DNA of 64,000 nucleotides, from NCBI GenBank assembly GCA_034440575.1, contig JAOTOL010001375.1, positions 1 to 64,000 on the forward strand, read 5' to 3'. Of the stretch, positions 1 to 63,808 are shown piece after piece. The notes under the pieces are model-generated. The model worked only from the letters and a program-made list of their open reading frames with translations. It searched no databases and was not told the DNA's origin. The position numbers and the translations under genes were made by a program. This stretch comes from Imbricaverruca yamaguchii. Taxonomy: Eukaryota; Arthropoda; Thecostraca; Neoverrucidae. The stretch's first letter is position 1. Each line of letters opens with the position of its first letter.

Positions 1-100
1 AAAGACATAAAGACATAAAAGATTAGTGCAACTCTGAGCCACAAGGGCCCTTCTTGGTTGCACTCTGTACACTGAACCAGTTGCCCACCAAATCTGCCAA

Positions 101-2011
101 TCAGCCCTCCCTGTAATACTGAAAAGCAAGCCCTCTATTCTTATAATGATTGTCTATGCTGTTTTTAAAGATGTTCAATGTGCTGCTACTGACGATGTTT
201 TCTGGCAGCTGGTTCCAGTGTTCCACTACCCTGTTGGTGAAGAAAGTTTGCCTTAACCTTGTTCTGCTGTGGTTAATTTTAATTTTGAATTTATGACCTC
301 TAATTGCATCATTTCTGTTAAATTCAAACATTTCCCCAAGGTATCCCCTCTCCAGACCATTGACAAATTTAAAGACCTCGATGAGATCTCCTCTCAGCCT
401 TCTATATCTAAGTGAAAACATATTCAATTTCTTCAATCTTTCCTCATATGCCAGGTTGCTTATGCCATTAACCATTTTTGTAGCCCTCTTTTGTACTCTC
501 TCTAAAAGCCAACAATCTTTTTCATAGCTAGGAGACCAAGCTTGGATGCAGTATTCCAAATGTGGCCTGACATATGCACAGTAAAGCTTCCTGATCACTT
601 CCTCACTTCTGTATGATACATTCCTATTTATTGCCCCGAGCATTCTCAGTGCCTTCTTCCTGGCTTCCTTGGTCTGTTCTGATGCCCCCAATTTTGTGTT
701 TAGAATAACACCTAAATCCTTCTCCTGTTGAGTCACTGATAGCACTTGGCCACCCATCAAGTATGGAGCCTTCATATGCTGCTTACCTACATGCATGATT
801 TTGCACTTATCAAAGTTAAATTTCATTTGCCATTCTTCGGACCACTTCACAAGTTTGTCTAAGTCTTTTTGCAGCGAGATATGCTCATCCTGACCTGTTA
901 TTGCCCTAAAGACCTTCAAATCATCTGCAAATTTCAAAACTTTACTGCTTAGGCCACTTTCAATGTTATTTACAAATATAATGAACAGTAATGGCCCTAG
1001 TACTGACCCCTGGGGGACTCCACTAAGGACATTTTGCCATGATGACTTTGTACCATTTAGCATCACTCTTTGCTGTCTATCTGAAAGCCACAACTCTATC
1101 CATTTTAAGATGCTACCTGCAATACCATGGGACTGAAGCTGTATCATTAACCGTTTATGGGGTACCTTGTCAAAGGCCTTACTAAAGTCAAGATATGCTA
1201 CATCAACCTGATTTCCCTGATCAAATTGTTCTGTGGCGAAGTTCAAAAAGTCCAAGAGGTTTGTGAGACACGATCGTCCTTTTCTAAATCCATGTTGAGT
1301 ATCTTGAATCAATCTGCTACCTTCCAGATAACTAACTATTCTATCCTTGATAATTGATTCGAGTACCTTGCAGACTAGGGATGTGAGACTTATTGGCCTA
1401 TAGTTTTCAACTTTCCCTCTTTCTCCTTTCTTGAAAATAGGAACTACATTTGCCCTTTTCCAATCGGTTGGAATTTCATTATGTGAAACTGATCTACAAA
1501 ATATTATACTAAGTGGAAATGCCAGTTCCTTTTCAGTTTCCCGCAACACCCTAGCATAAATATCATCAGGTCCTGCTGCCTTATTTGGCTTTATTTTCCT
1601 GATATGATTGTAAACAACATCACTACCAATGAAATCAACATCATTTGTCAGATCCCATGTAACTGAACTATGGTGTACGGTCGGCAGATTGGTCATATCT
1701 TCCAATGTAAACACTGATTTGAACTGCTTGCTCAGCTCCTCAACCATCTCACTATCCTCACCCAATGTAGTCCCGTTTACTTCCAGTGGACCAATTGTGC
1801 TAGAAACTTTACTCAGCTTGTAGAAACTAAAGAACTTTTTACTGTCCCCATTACAGTTTCTAGCTAAATCCAGTTCCTTTGCTCGCTTTGCTGCTCTGGT
1901 TTTTTGCTTCACAGTGTCTCTAGCTTTTCGATACGCCTTTATATTAATGGCATTTGAGGCTTCTTTAAAAACTCTAAGTGCAGTTTTCTTAGCCCTAATT
2001 GCTTTTATCAC
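101..2011 (-). pseudogene. CR1 ORF2, reverse transcriptase part (frameshifted from its endonuclease)
   Basis: An open stretch of 636 codons covering the RT of a CR1-type LINE. Visible motifs are PNKAAGPDD near residue 142, the NYRPISL region near 203, DFSKAFD near 275, PQGSVLGP near 333 and the catalytic FADD near 361, followed by the CR1 thumb and C-terminal region (YCAYVRPHLEYC, WNQLPE). RT motifs and catalytic aspartates look intact. The frame is cut off from the endonuclease at about 2040, where this copy has TTT in CCTTCTTTGCG and copy C has TTTT at the same place (60131-60143), a one-base loss here. So the copy is recent but is not a continuous ORF2. It lies downstream of GINS3's start, outside HNF4. 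Confidence 0.88.
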
Positions 2012-2037
2012 GTCTGGTGTAAGCCATGCTGGCTTTC

Positions 2038-3122
2038 CTACCCTTCTTTGCGTCTTTGCTTTTGGGGGACATGTCTAATCTGAGTTTCCTTTAAGTAAGA
2101 TTTGAACTTTTCCCACATTTCACAGGCATTTAAATTGGAGAATTCTTCTTCCCATCTGATGGCACTTAAAGCCGCTCTCATGCCGTTAAAGTCTGCTCTG
2201 TTGAAATTTGGAACCTTTACCAAATTATCCTTGATAATTTCCCCTACATGTGCCTTGAATCTAACTATGTTATGGTCACTTTTTCCTAGGGTTTCGCCTA
2301 CAGTCAAGTCTTGAACCAAGTCACTTAAATCCGAGAATACAAGGTCCAAGAATGAACCATGCCTGGTAGGTTCCGATACAAACTGGTGTAAGAACAGGTC
2401 CTCTTCAAGGCATTTCCTGAACATTTTGCATGATGGGAGCCAACACCAGCATTTTCATAACCTTTTAGATTAAAGTCACCGAGAATAAGGCACTTCCTCT
2501 TAAAGTTTCTACTGATTTCCTCACAAATCACCTTGTCAAGCTCCAGTTGCTGAGAATGTGGCAGGGTTCCTGATCGGTAGAAAGCTCCTATCCTAAGAGT
2601 ATTGCTGTTGCCTTTTCCCACAGTGACATCAAGCCAAATGGACTCCACAGACACATTTTTATCCCCACCTGCTACTTTTTGAGAACTGAATAAGCTATTC
2701 ACATAGAGCATTACACCACCCCCTTTCATTGCTGGACCCCTATTGCACGAAAACATATTGTATCCCTGGATCTCATAGTCCTGTAAGTTATCTCCAAAAT
2801 ATCCTTCACTGACCCATGCCTCCGTAATGCAAACAAAATCCGGTTCCTCCTCAGCAACATAACATTTGAACTCATCAAATTTGGAACGGATACTCTGAGC
2901 ATTAAACATCACAAGGATACCAAGGCCCCCAGCCCGAGGCGACCTGCCACTTGAACCACATGGGGCCCCACGGGACCGCCCGCCCATCCGGGATATCCGG
3001 GACACCGCCGACATCAGCACGCGGCCGTCCATCCTCGGTACAGCAGCCAGATCACCAATATCCGGTGATGTTGGTGATCTGGCTGCTGTACCGAGAATCT
3101 CCATCGGAAACTTTAGTAACAA
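2038..3122 (-). pseudogene. CR1 ORF2, endonuclease part in two frames
   Basis: Two overlapping reading frames (2325-3122 and 2038-2424) together give an apurinic/apyrimidinic-type endonuclease. The first holds FNAQSIRSK, the catalytic-Glu region ITEAWV, GGVMLYV, IGAFYRSG and LGDFNLKG. The second holds LDLVFSD and the SDHNIV catalytic His/Asp motif. The frames must be joined near 2430, so there is a frameshift inside the domain, in addition to the one at about 2040 that separates it from the RT. The segment above about 2940 is GC-rich and does not look like endonuclease. It contains a 25-bp perfect hairpin and may be ORF2 N-terminus, 5' UTR or a rearranged end. Confidence 0.82.
3034..3095. repeat. 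Perfect 25-bp stem, 12-base loop hairpin
   Basis: Positions 3034-3058 are the exact reverse complement of 3071-3095, with a 12-base loop. It sits at the upstream end of CR1 copy A. It may be a product of twin priming or template switching, or a structured 5' region of the element. Copy C is truncated before this point, so there is nothing here to compare with. Confidence 0.9.
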
Positions 3123-4361
3123 AGCCTACTAAAGTTCAAGAAGCTTAATAAAATATCTACTAAATTCATTTCCCATCTTCATCATAATATCTATGAAACT
3201 CCTTCGATGATATGGTTACATATTCCACTGTATATGCTCCATAGTAAACCTTAGTAAGAATGCCTACGAAGGTTCCATAAGTTTAGTTTTTAAAAATTCC
3301 CACGAAACCAAGGCACGAAACTCACTTCCCCTCTTCATTGCAATACGCATGGGGCTGTTTCGAGCGTTTCGAGGACGTGCTGGGGATTGATCCGGAAACA
3401 TACAATTTTCGATGTTGATGAGTATTCAATCGAGCGTATGACGTGTGGAATTTCTCCTTTATCACGTTTGTGACACACCAGGTACGAATAATCATACGCG
3501 ATGGACGATATTTGTAATTTGAAATGTAATTTGCTGAGAAAATGAGTGGCCTCATTTTCACGTTAGAGCACTCCATATTGAAAAACAAATCCTAAGAATC
3601 GCGGCTTGAGTTCCAATAGGTAATACCGATTGGGTAATGTAGCATGCAGTGATGTTCAAAACCAGAAAAAATGCAACATAACCTCACATAGTGTACCTAC
3701 CTCCATGCAAGAAAACGTTTCCACCAGAAAATTTCTGAACTTGTGCACATTAAAAACATCCAACTAACATAAAAACCTAACCCAGCTGTGAAGAATAAAA
3801 AGAGAAAAAGCCTGACTAACATAAACTAACACAAACTGCTTTTGAAAAAAAGAAGATCTAATTTTGTATCCTGAAGTTGCTGAGCTACAGAGGTGGAAGT
3901 ATGCATTTTGAAGAGATTTGTTTAATCAGGATCTCACCTTTCAGCACTCATACAATGGGATTAACATTGGGACAGGGGAGGAGAAAAAGATGCATCAGTG
4001 CCACCAGAGGCAAGCTATGGGTGATAAATCCACTACACTGGGATGTGTTGTCCAGAATGCTGAGGAGGGTGCAAGTGGTTCTTAAATCATGAAACACTTC
4101 TGACATGCAGGACATATGTATCAGGTCAACTGGAGCCCTAACTGAGCTACTGACAACCATCATCATAATGAGTTAGGCATAATCATCAGCTGTTTTCATT
4201 TCAGAATGGGCAGTGCCATTTTACTCCTGTAGGTGGAAGATGTGAAGTCATGCACCTTTTCTCATCAGAATGTTGGTATGGCTCGTAATTATATGATATG
4301 GCTGTGTCGGCCATTCACTGAAGTGAATAAACACCACATATTTATAATGTTTCATACCCAC
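3123..4361. other. No gene seen; AT-rich spacer
   Basis: Only short reading frames (under 90 codons) without recognisable domains. No RNA gene or clear repeat was recognised here. Confidence 0.6.
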
Positions 4362-4912
4362 AAGGCATACAAGTGTTGCACCATACATCATGTGCTGTAC
4401 AAGAGTTCAGTGGATTCATTGCTTTAACTTATACACAGACACAGGTACACTAGATAAACCAATAACTGGGATTTGCACCTATCTAAACCAGGCATATTCA
4501 ACATATTTTGCACACTGAAACTTAATGACATTAAATATTTTGAAACCAGGCTCCCTCAAGAAAACACTGGCAGCACCTTTCTTAGACATTACTATTCCTT
4601 ATGCTGAATGCAGGGCAAGTTGATGAAGTATAATGTTGCATACTTAAAAGGCATGAAAGTGTTGCACCATACATCATATGCTGTACAAGAGTGTTAGGTG
4701 GGTTAATTGCTGTAGCTTATACACGGACACAGATACACTAGATAAACCAATAACTTTGGGATTTGCACTAAACTATACCAGGCATATTCAACATACTTTG
4801 CATACTGAAACTTCATGACATGAAACCAGGCTCCCTCAAGAAAACACTGGCAACACCCTTATTAGATGTTACTATTTCTTATGGTGAATGCAGGGCAAGT
4901 TGATGAAGTATG
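4362..4912. repeat. Tandem duplication, two units of about 287 bp
   Basis: The stretch starting GGCATACAAGTGTTGCACC at 4362 recurs as GGCATGAAAGTGTTGCACC at 4649. The two units stay aligned through ACTAGATAAACCAATAACT, the motif GAAACCAGGCTCCCTCAAG and the end GGGCAAGTTGATGAAGTAT. They differ by scattered substitutions and a small deletion in the second. No coding capacity is seen. Confidence 0.85.
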
Positions 4913-6010
4913 CATATTTGATGTTTCTCAAACTCACTAAGCATTGCTTGATATTGGGTAGGTTGTGGGGGACTGGATCCCACTAGTTTGGCACCATGCT
5001 AATGGTAAGTTGTCATTTTCTATATTCAGTTGGAAGATGTGTTCAAAATAAGAACATGGACCCCCTGGCTTCATGAGTGATCTCCAGTGTCCACCCATCC
5101 TACCTGGCCTATTAATCCCATCCCACCCCAACATCATTTTTGTCCTGAGGCAAATTATGCCATCAACTTATCTGAAGTCATATTTGACTACAATAACAAA
5201 ATGTTTAAATCCCACATTTATTTGTTTATTCATATGATTGAAATGATGTGATGACTCATTCCCATAGCAAATGCTTTTCAGCTGACAAGCAAATTAATAC
5301 CAGAAATAGATGGCTTTGAGTGAGTTAGTATATAGTGAAGAGCAATGTAAAATGTCATCAATAAAAACATAGCATGGTCTCTTTTTTATATGAACAACCT
5401 GTTCACAAAAATTAGACATAGAATTGGAAACTTGAACCCAATAAAATAGTATGTCAACACACTACATAAATGAAGCAAATGAAGAGCAAAATAGTTTGTG
5501 TTATCAAGGTTGGATTTGATTAGGCACTTAGTTTAGGAAGGAAAAATCACATTTTTATCTTGAAATTTTTGTCACCCCAAAAAAAAGTCTTCAAAAACAG
5601 GCTCAGGCTAGGTTAGATTGGTGTTTTTAACTTTACAATTTTCCATACAAAAATACCTTGGAAATTTTCAATTTCAAGAGAACTTGTGTTCTTTTTCTTG
5701 GGGGTGGGGGTTTTAAGGTAAATTTACTATGTTTGATACAGCAATTTTCATTCTTCATGGAAGGTTAAGTCATGCTAGTTTAGGTTACCTTACATTTTTT
5801 CTTCATTTTGGGCATTACTCTTTTTGTTTGTTGCAAAACTTGGTTCCTTAACCTTTCTTGCAAAACTGTAAGGAAAGAACTGCCAGTGCATTGATAAGAA
5901 TCAATGCACTGGCTATTCTAACTGTGATGCAATCAGTCTTTTGTGCTATGCTGTCAGGATGCTTGTTTTTATGTTGTACATCATATCATGCATTTTCCAC
6001 AGAACCCACA
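4913..6010. other. No gene seen; AT-rich upstream region of GINS3
   Basis: No conserved reading frame. The region presumably holds the GINS3 promoter and 5' UTR, but I could not identify a TATA box or initiator with confidence. Confidence 0.5.
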
Positions 6011-6116
6011 ATGGACTTGTGCCTGTCATACACACCAGACTGCTTTTCTCTTGATGACATCCTGGCCTCCAATGCTAATGTCACCTGCAAATTCCTGGAA
6101 GACACCAGACAATTGG
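6011..6116 (+). CDS. GINS3: GINS3 exon 1
   Basis: Codes for the first 35 residues plus the first base of Gly36. The donor is TTGG|GTGAGT. It contains SLDDIL, the most conserved N-terminal motif of PSF3. Confidence 0.9.
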
Positions 6117-8873
6117 GTGAGTAATATTTTGTACTGAGTTATTTCCCTGCAACATATGCCCTCAGTGTGTTCTTAAGCAAATATACTGACATATTTGATT
6201 ATTGTTTGTCAGGCCTGACATGGTTAAGGTTGGGCAATTGGGTTCATGCAACAATGTTGAGCTGTGCATGTCCATCTGCTACATAAGTGGGTAATGGTGG
6301 TGGTGTGTGTTTGGTGCCATCATTGCTGATACGTTTTCTGTCTGATGGCCACCATGTTGTTCATTGTCTGTTCTGGTGTCGACCCCGACACAATGAAGTG
6401 AGTGTAAATGGACATGACGTGTCGGTACCAGCGGCATGTACGACGGTCGCCAGTGGTGCAGCCACGCGTTCTGCGCTGCCGCAGGCTTCCTGGACTCGTC
6501 AGGCCAGAGCGAGCACGTGGCGGCCGGCTCCAAGCTGGAGCTGCCCATCTGGCTGGCACACCTGCTCAACGTCACCACCTACAAACAAATCGTCAGCGTC
6601 AGCCTGCCCAAACTCTACCGCCAGACCCACAGGTGAGTGGCGGCCTCACACTATCGGTAGAGGCCGGCTCACTGTCAGATTGGCAGCTTCGAGTGTTGCA
6701 ATGCTCGTAATATTCGCAATACTGTTTTATGAGGAGCACAGTGTTTCTACCAGTTCCTTCTGTGTTCGTGCTTAATTTTGTTCTTCGAAGTAGAGGCAGC
6801 AGATTGGTGGGTCAATTGACCCCCCTGCCAAAATTATGGGGCAAAAACCATCTTATTGACCTCCCCAAGTCTTTGTCGGTACATTAGATGGGCAGGGGTA
6901 AAAACTAATTTAGGTAGGTGTAATTTCCATGACAAAAACACAACATTATTATTTCATCAAACTTAACTTCAGTCAAACATTTTGTGAGTATGCTTAATTA
7001 CATATGACAAAATATGTGCCCGTTTATAAAACATTGCATATGGCATGCATATGATGTTAAACATAACATTAACCGGCGCGAATAAATCCAATGCACATTT
7101 CTTGCCAATACTTGCTTGTAGTAACATAGATTAAAAGCTATGCATAATGGCCTTGTATAAAACTAGACCGGTGATGCAGTGATGGCAAATGATGCACTCA
7201 AACCTCGATGTATTCCTTTTTCTATTCTGTGCTTTGCTACCACGGAACGTAGAAGGGTACTTCATAGCCTACCTACATAACATGGGCGAAAAATCGTGTG
7301 TAATTGCAGGGACATATTCTATTTCTAACAGCAACTCACCGACCTAATGCGGCCCCTCAGAATTGAAACTGCTGCTCTCCAAGTTTAGATGACTCCGACT
7401 TTAGACTACCCCTGTCCGAGCCCAGGCAGCCTTCTTATCCCTATTGGGTCGTCCCCATCGTTAGCAAACATTCATGGATGCTGCATGAATGTTTCATGAA
7501 ACCTCGATCAGAAACAGCGCAGCACCATGCTCTTCCGTCAGGTTTTGTGCCAACCTGTGTGCTATTTTGGAACTTAAATCTCCTTTGAGAGCATCATGTC
7601 CCCTGGGCTAGTTCCCTCGATATCACTATGCCCTTGGAGTTGTTGGCCGGTGGAGAGGTGTTGCCCAGTAGCCTGTGCTACATTTCAGGATGATGCTGGA
7701 CGCCGGCGCTGGTGTGGTAAATCTGCACACGTGGGGGCCGCACTACTACGAGACGGGCCGTCATCTGCTGCCGCTGCGGCACGGCGAGGGTCCGGCCGTC
7801 GCCACCACACTGGTGGACGTACGTGCTCCTGGCTGACCCGCCAGTCCGCTCACAATGAGCGCCCAGTGATCCAACGCGGTCGATGCGCCTTCAAACGCAA
7901 ATGACCAGCCAGCCAACCAGTCCTCTACACCGCAAACCTTTTTTTTCACCTGTGCCACACTCCAGCCAGAGCATGCACACCGTGTAGTGCGGGTTTCCTC
8001 ACCCGAACCACATTCTCCAGCTAGAGCATGTGCAATGCAAAGTGAGTGCATATTGTTGGTTTCATTTTGGTCGATACGTGTCAAACTATGATGGAGCCCG
8101 TGTACTGTCTGCGGATGTCGGCTCCGTTATTGTAGTTTTCCCTATACCACATCGCTGGTGTGGTTTTTATCGCATATTTTATTGCTCGCGTAGCACATCT
8201 ACTTTAGCCTCATTGTGACTCTGGCCTATTGCTTACCTCAGTTGGTAGAATGTTGGCCTACGAGTTTTTCCAGTCTTTGCACAACGGATCGAGTCGCTTC
8301 ACGTGCTCGCTATTAACGCCTCCGGCTGAGATGGCCAATTGGAAAATGGCCATGCAATATCGGGGGCCATGCCCGGTACGTTAATTATCGGTCAAATTTG
8401 TTCTATGGAACTGGAATCTTCCGATCGGGGGTGGGGTGGAGGTCAGAGTCAATGAATCATACATGCGCCTAATATTGGCATTGGTTCTGTAAAGTCTCCT
8501 CAACGACAATTCAAACAAGTTTTGATCTTGGATGCTCCTTAGAGGCTCATACGTCTTCTTGAAGTGCCATATGGTAGATTACCAAGCTAAGTCACATTGC
8601 TGTACTGCTAGCGTAGTATCACGGGTCGCTCTCTTCGGACAGACGTTGCGTTCGCGCCTGCGCCCCATCATGGACGCCTCCATGAACCTTACGGCGGACG
8701 ACATGTCCGATTTCACGACCACGCTGGACGAGCTAGAGAGGACTCTGTTCGCTGCCGGACAGACGAGCATGCGACGCCACGAACAGTGGATCCGTCGGGA
8801 AACGTCCCAGATCACCACCGACAGGAACGTCGAGAACTACCGCAAACGCAAGGCGGCGCAAATGGAACCTTGA
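6011..8873 (+). CDS. GINS3: GINS3 / PSF3, GINS complex subunit (4 exons, complete)
   Basis: Exons 6011-6116, 6485-6632, 7689-7818 and 8643-8873 join in frame (phases 1, 2, 0) into 204 codons plus TGA, close to the roughly 216 of human GINS3. All three introns are GT-AG. PSF3 is one of the four GINS subunits (with SLD5, PSF1, PSF2). GINS joins CDC45 and MCM2-7 to form the CMG helicase at nuclear replication forks. Diagnostic segments are FSLDDILAS (residues 12-20), GSKLELPIWLA (50-60), SLPKLYR (75-81), NLHTWGPHYYETG (96-108), LDELERTLFAAGQ in the helical A domain, and the C-terminal NYRKRK. The ATG at 6011 is chosen because it starts just before the conserved SLDDIL. The open frame extends upstream but is unlike the family. 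Exon 1 lies in AT-rich DNA, exons 2-4 in GC-rich DNA. The gene converges with HNF4. A candidate AATAAA is at 9853-9858, but it is far from the stop. Confidence 0.95.
6485..6632 (+). CDS. GINS3: GINS3 exon 2
   Basis: The acceptor is TGCCGCAG|GC and the donor CACAG|GTGAGT. It codes for residues 37-84 with GSKLELPIWLA and the PKLYRQ motif of PSF3. It ends in phase 2. Confidence 0.94.
7689..7818 (+). CDS. GINS3: GINS3 exon 3
   Basis: The acceptor is CATTTCAG|G and the donor GGAC|GTACGT. It completes Arg85 and codes for residues 86-128, including VVNLHTWGPHYYETGRHLL, matching the VVDLHKMGPHFY region of vertebrate PSF3. Confidence 0.94.
8230..8400 (+). mobile_element. Probable tRNA-derived SINE head in GINS3 intron 3
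   Basis: TACCTCAGTTGGTAGAATG at 8234-8252 resembles a pol III A box, and GGATCGAGTCG at 8286-8296 resembles a B box (GGTTCGANTCC). A normal tRNA cloverleaf is not evident, so this fits a tRNA-derived SINE rather than a functional tRNA. The 3' limit is not defined. Confidence 0.5.
8643..8873 (+). CDS. GINS3: GINS3 exon 4 (C-terminal)
   Basis: The acceptor is TTCGGACAG|ACG in phase 0. It codes for the last 76 residues: TLRSRLRPIMD, then TTLDELERTLFAAGQ and a basic NYRKRKAAQ tail, then TGA at 8871. The match to vertebrate PSF3 (IGRFRRIMD, LDEMERGLFQTGQ, NYKKRK) is clear. Confidence 0.95.
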   Translation, partial: TLRSRLRPIMDASMNLTADDMSDFTTTLDELERTLFAAGQTSMRRHEQWIRRETSQITTDRNVENYRKRKAAQMEP

Positions 8874-9900
8874 GTGTCATGTTTGGACATTCGCCCCACG
8901 CTATAAGCCCTCCACAAGCTTTGGTGCACGTGTCTCTTGCGTCCTAGGTAAGCTCGAACGGAGACGGCAGGTCATGGCACGACTTCCACCAGATAGCGAA
9001 TTGTCCTCGCCAGCGTTCTTCCTTCCGTCGTTCGGTGACTTCACCACGTGTACCTTTAAAGCAAAGTGCCTCCTGATAAACACCGGTGCGTGTGTGTGAC
9101 TGTGGGCACCCGTGGTCAATCACTCCTTGTGCAGCTGTTGCATACTTTTTGGTGATATGTTAGGATAGGGCAGCCTTGTCTGAGCCACTTCTATATCACT
9201 ATTGTTATGTTGCATATTGAAATCGCCTACGAAACGTCCGGACGCATAACGATAAAGTAGTACAAAACGTGTGTTTGCAAAACGTGTTGTTTTGTTCGTA
9301 CGTGGAAAAGGGTGTGTGGTCGAAATATTGCGATGATCGTTTGGAAACCGTATTTTTTCCAATCAATCTTGATATGCCTGGTATGCTGTACAATACTAGT
9401 AATATACCGCCCCCTGTCGTTTGTCGAGTACCACCACGGATCTTCATACCTAGAGCTACACCGGAGTAGGCGCGGCTTCTATAGAGAACTAACACCGTCA
9501 TGTAGTCTGTAGCTGCACGTCGCGATTCCGTACATTGGCGTGGCATGGCGGGCTTAAAATGGCAGTGCCGCTGCATTCATCTGCTGCGAACGGCCTTGCC
9601 TGTTTTACATACGCTGCATTGCATCCTGAACATTGCACGCAAACATGGCGAGATCCTTCATTCATTCATTTATTCGTCCTTCATACCAAGCCACGTGGGA
9701 ATCTCTGGAACAGCTTAGGACGATGCTGTCGCAAAACGTGTATTCCATGCTCTATGCACGCGATCCCATCTTCTCCGTGCCCGGGACCACTTTTACGCAT
9801 TCTCGAGGCTTCTGCATGATAATGGCAAGCATCCTGGAAAGCACTTGCTGATAATAAACAGAGTAATTAAGCATCGCCTGGAAATGGAGTTCGTGCTTCC
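8874..9900. other. Intergenic; no gene seen
   Basis: It follows the GINS3 stop and presumably begins with its 3' UTR. Reading frames are short and overlap on both strands without recognisable domains. Confidence 0.5.
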
Positions 9901-9919
9901 GTAGAACTAGGCAAGACAA

Positions 9920-10203
9920 AGTATCGTTTTCCCACATGGGAATAGGGGATGCACACGCGAATCACTTGCCTGCTATGTGGCGGTGACGACACGCTGCCCG
10001 AAATGTCACGCCCGCCTATCTGTGCGTCATATCCTGCTCTACTGCTGCGGGTATGTCGAGGAGTATACGCGTCACTTTGGGCGCATGCAACCGATGTCAC
10101 TCAGCGAAGTTTCAAGCGACTACTCTAGACGACTCATTGTCCAATCGGGGCGACTTTTTGACCACCTCACCGAAATATCCTTCACAATATATGCACTTTG
10201 TTG
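9920..10203 (+). pseudogene. Relic of a non-LTR retrotransposon ORF2 C-terminus
   Basis: After a degenerate stretch resembling the usual GHTRITH region (GMHTRITCLLCGGDD in one frame), the next frame reads CPKCHARLSVRHILLYC, followed by EYTRHFG. This is the zinc-knuckle-like tail found at the end of many LINE pol proteins (CPxC, then TVxHILxxC). The fragment needs a frame change and has no RT domain, so it is a decayed remnant. Confidence 0.5.
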
Positions 10204-10204
10204 A

Positions 10205-11991
10205 ACAGGTTAAACGGTGATATTATATGGTGACATATGTTCCAATCTTTACAATTATTTTACTAATCTGCAGATTTCCCACATTACGAGGTGTATCGCC
10301 TGGTAAACGATTGATATTATTGGCGCTAAATAGCCAACACAGCCGATGCGCCCTGGAGCCCGGACATCGACACTGGGAGATGGTGGGAGGAGCGACGCGG
10401 AAGTCTTGTTGTCACCTTTGGTGAGCAGGTGTCGATGGTGAGCGTGGCGCTGGTGCCATTATCTGATCCCCACCCCATGAACGATTTCACGCAGGGCGTT
10501 GGGACAGCTTTCGTTACCCGTGGGCCTATTCGCCGCGCCGAGTCAGCTTCCCGAACAGAGTCGTCGAGAGGCGGCCACCCATGCCGAGCTGAGACGCCGG
10601 GATTAGAGTCCACACTTCGCCGGTCTCCCAAGTGTAGGAGCTACATTTTGTTTCCTATTTAGTGGTGGTGTAGACTGGATAAAGCGTCATAGTATGTGGG
10701 GCGCAGTCCAAGTTAAATTCCACCATCATTTCGTAAGACACTTTATTGGAGTGGAAGTTGTATTAAGATAGGTCGTTTATCTCCCAACCGAAATTTTGTG
10801 AGTACGAGTCCCACCTATCGCTTTTTGCATTAGTCGATGTAGGGTACCGGCGGTGCGTGAGAGGGGCTATGTCCCGACGTGCGGAAGACTTGTTCCACTC
10901 ATCCGGAGCAAAGTGGTAACAACCGCATCGATTGGCATGCTTATATTCAGCCTTCGTAATAACGTTCAACATTCAGCAGCATAATAATGTGGTGGCATCC
11001 CAGGACTGTCGACCCAACTCGGACTGACCTAGGCCAACGAGTTCGGAATGAGTACGTTTGGCTCATCGTTCATCACATTGGTCGGAGGAACTCCAGAATT
11101 GTCATCACAGGTGGTCAGAAGCCTTAACAGTGCGTGTCACACTGGTGAGGTGCGCCTCAGAAGTGTTCGGGTTTCGACAGCGTGTTCCGACCCCAGCTGA
11201 ATCATCACGGGCCGCCATCACCAGTGGTAACACGCTAAATATGCAGGAAAAAAAACGACACAAACAATATGACATAATACTATTGGAAGAAATACTCTAT
11301 CTGATACTCTGTATAAGCAGTACGATTGAATAGACTATGAATGATTGAATACCGAGCTATGTACAACACAACATTACAACGCGTCGGAGCACGGGCGGGA
11401 CGACGGTTCCCAGCGGGAACGTGTCGCCCGTACAGCCCGCCGCCGAAGACGTCCCGGTGCCCCCCCAGCATTGTGGTGACGTCAATGTCATACCATGGCC
11501 GCGGCACCCTCTCCGTGACCGCAGCACCACACCACCCGCATGTACTCAGAACGCACATCCCATATCGCGCGCAAACCACGTCATCGCGCTGAGCTAGGAC
11601 GAGACACCCCCGGTGGCCGTCGAGCGGTGCTCACTACCTGCAAGCGTCCAGATGCGCGACGGTCCGGCGTGCACGACACTCACCCTCTCCAAGCATACCC
11701 TTCACACAGTACGCGGCACTGTGGCGACCGTACAGTTCACACGTAGTCACTTCCCACCCCCTCGAGTATTTTCCGCGCGTCGCAGGTATAATATAATATG
11801 TATCATATAGCGTGTCATGTACGGCATAACGCTGCATCTGTCGCGAGTCTGCCAGTAGACACAGGTAGCTGCTGCAGACGTTCTGCCAGCTGCCGTAGAG
11901 TCTGCCAGCTGCCATAGACGTTTGACATCTGTCATAGGCGGTTGAGAGCCGACAACCTCAGACACCCCAGCGTCGAGCAGCTCGGCGTCCG
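10205..11991. other. Intergenic region between GINS3 and HNF4 3' ends
   Basis: No gene recognised. On the - strand an AATAAA lies at 10742-10747, about 1.2 kb downstream of the HNF4 stop, and is a possible polyadenylation signal. A fragment of the dispersed GCGCATCGAC repeat family occurs near 10340-10362. The open frame at 10326-10631 (- strand) has no recognisable domain. Confidence 0.45.

Positions 11992-63808
<51,817 letters not shown>

Larger units (their letters stand above)
1..3122 (-). mobile_element. CR1-type non-LTR retrotransposon, copy A (ORF2 region plus 3' tail)
   Basis: A LINE in reverse orientation. On the - strand it reads apurinic-type endonuclease, then reverse transcriptase, then a short 3' UTR ending in repeats of the octamer TTATGTCT (positions 1-20 on this strand are its complement). 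Short 3' terminal repeats instead of poly(A) are typical of the CR1/L2 group, and the RT sequence (HGFRKGRSCLTNLLDFL, then PQGSVLGP and FADD) is CR1-like. The tail reaches the window edge, so the last repeats and the target-site duplication are cut off. No ORF1 was found. Copy C at 58.1-60.3 kb is nearly identical over its length, and copy B at 46.9-47.65 kb is more diverged. The 5' limit near 3122 is set only by the end of the open frame. Confidence 0.9.

Noticed and set aside
1157..1357. Small + strand frames inside CR1 (also at 1629-1823 and 59251-59451)
   Set aside because: They are antisense shadows of the RT frame, repeated in copies A and C.
5858..6010. Upstream N-terminal extension of GINS3
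   Set aside because: The frame is open, but the sequence is unlike PSF3, which starts shortly before SLDDIL.
8230..8300. Functional tRNA gene
   Set aside because: No acceptor or anticodon stem could be formed. Only box-like motifs are present.
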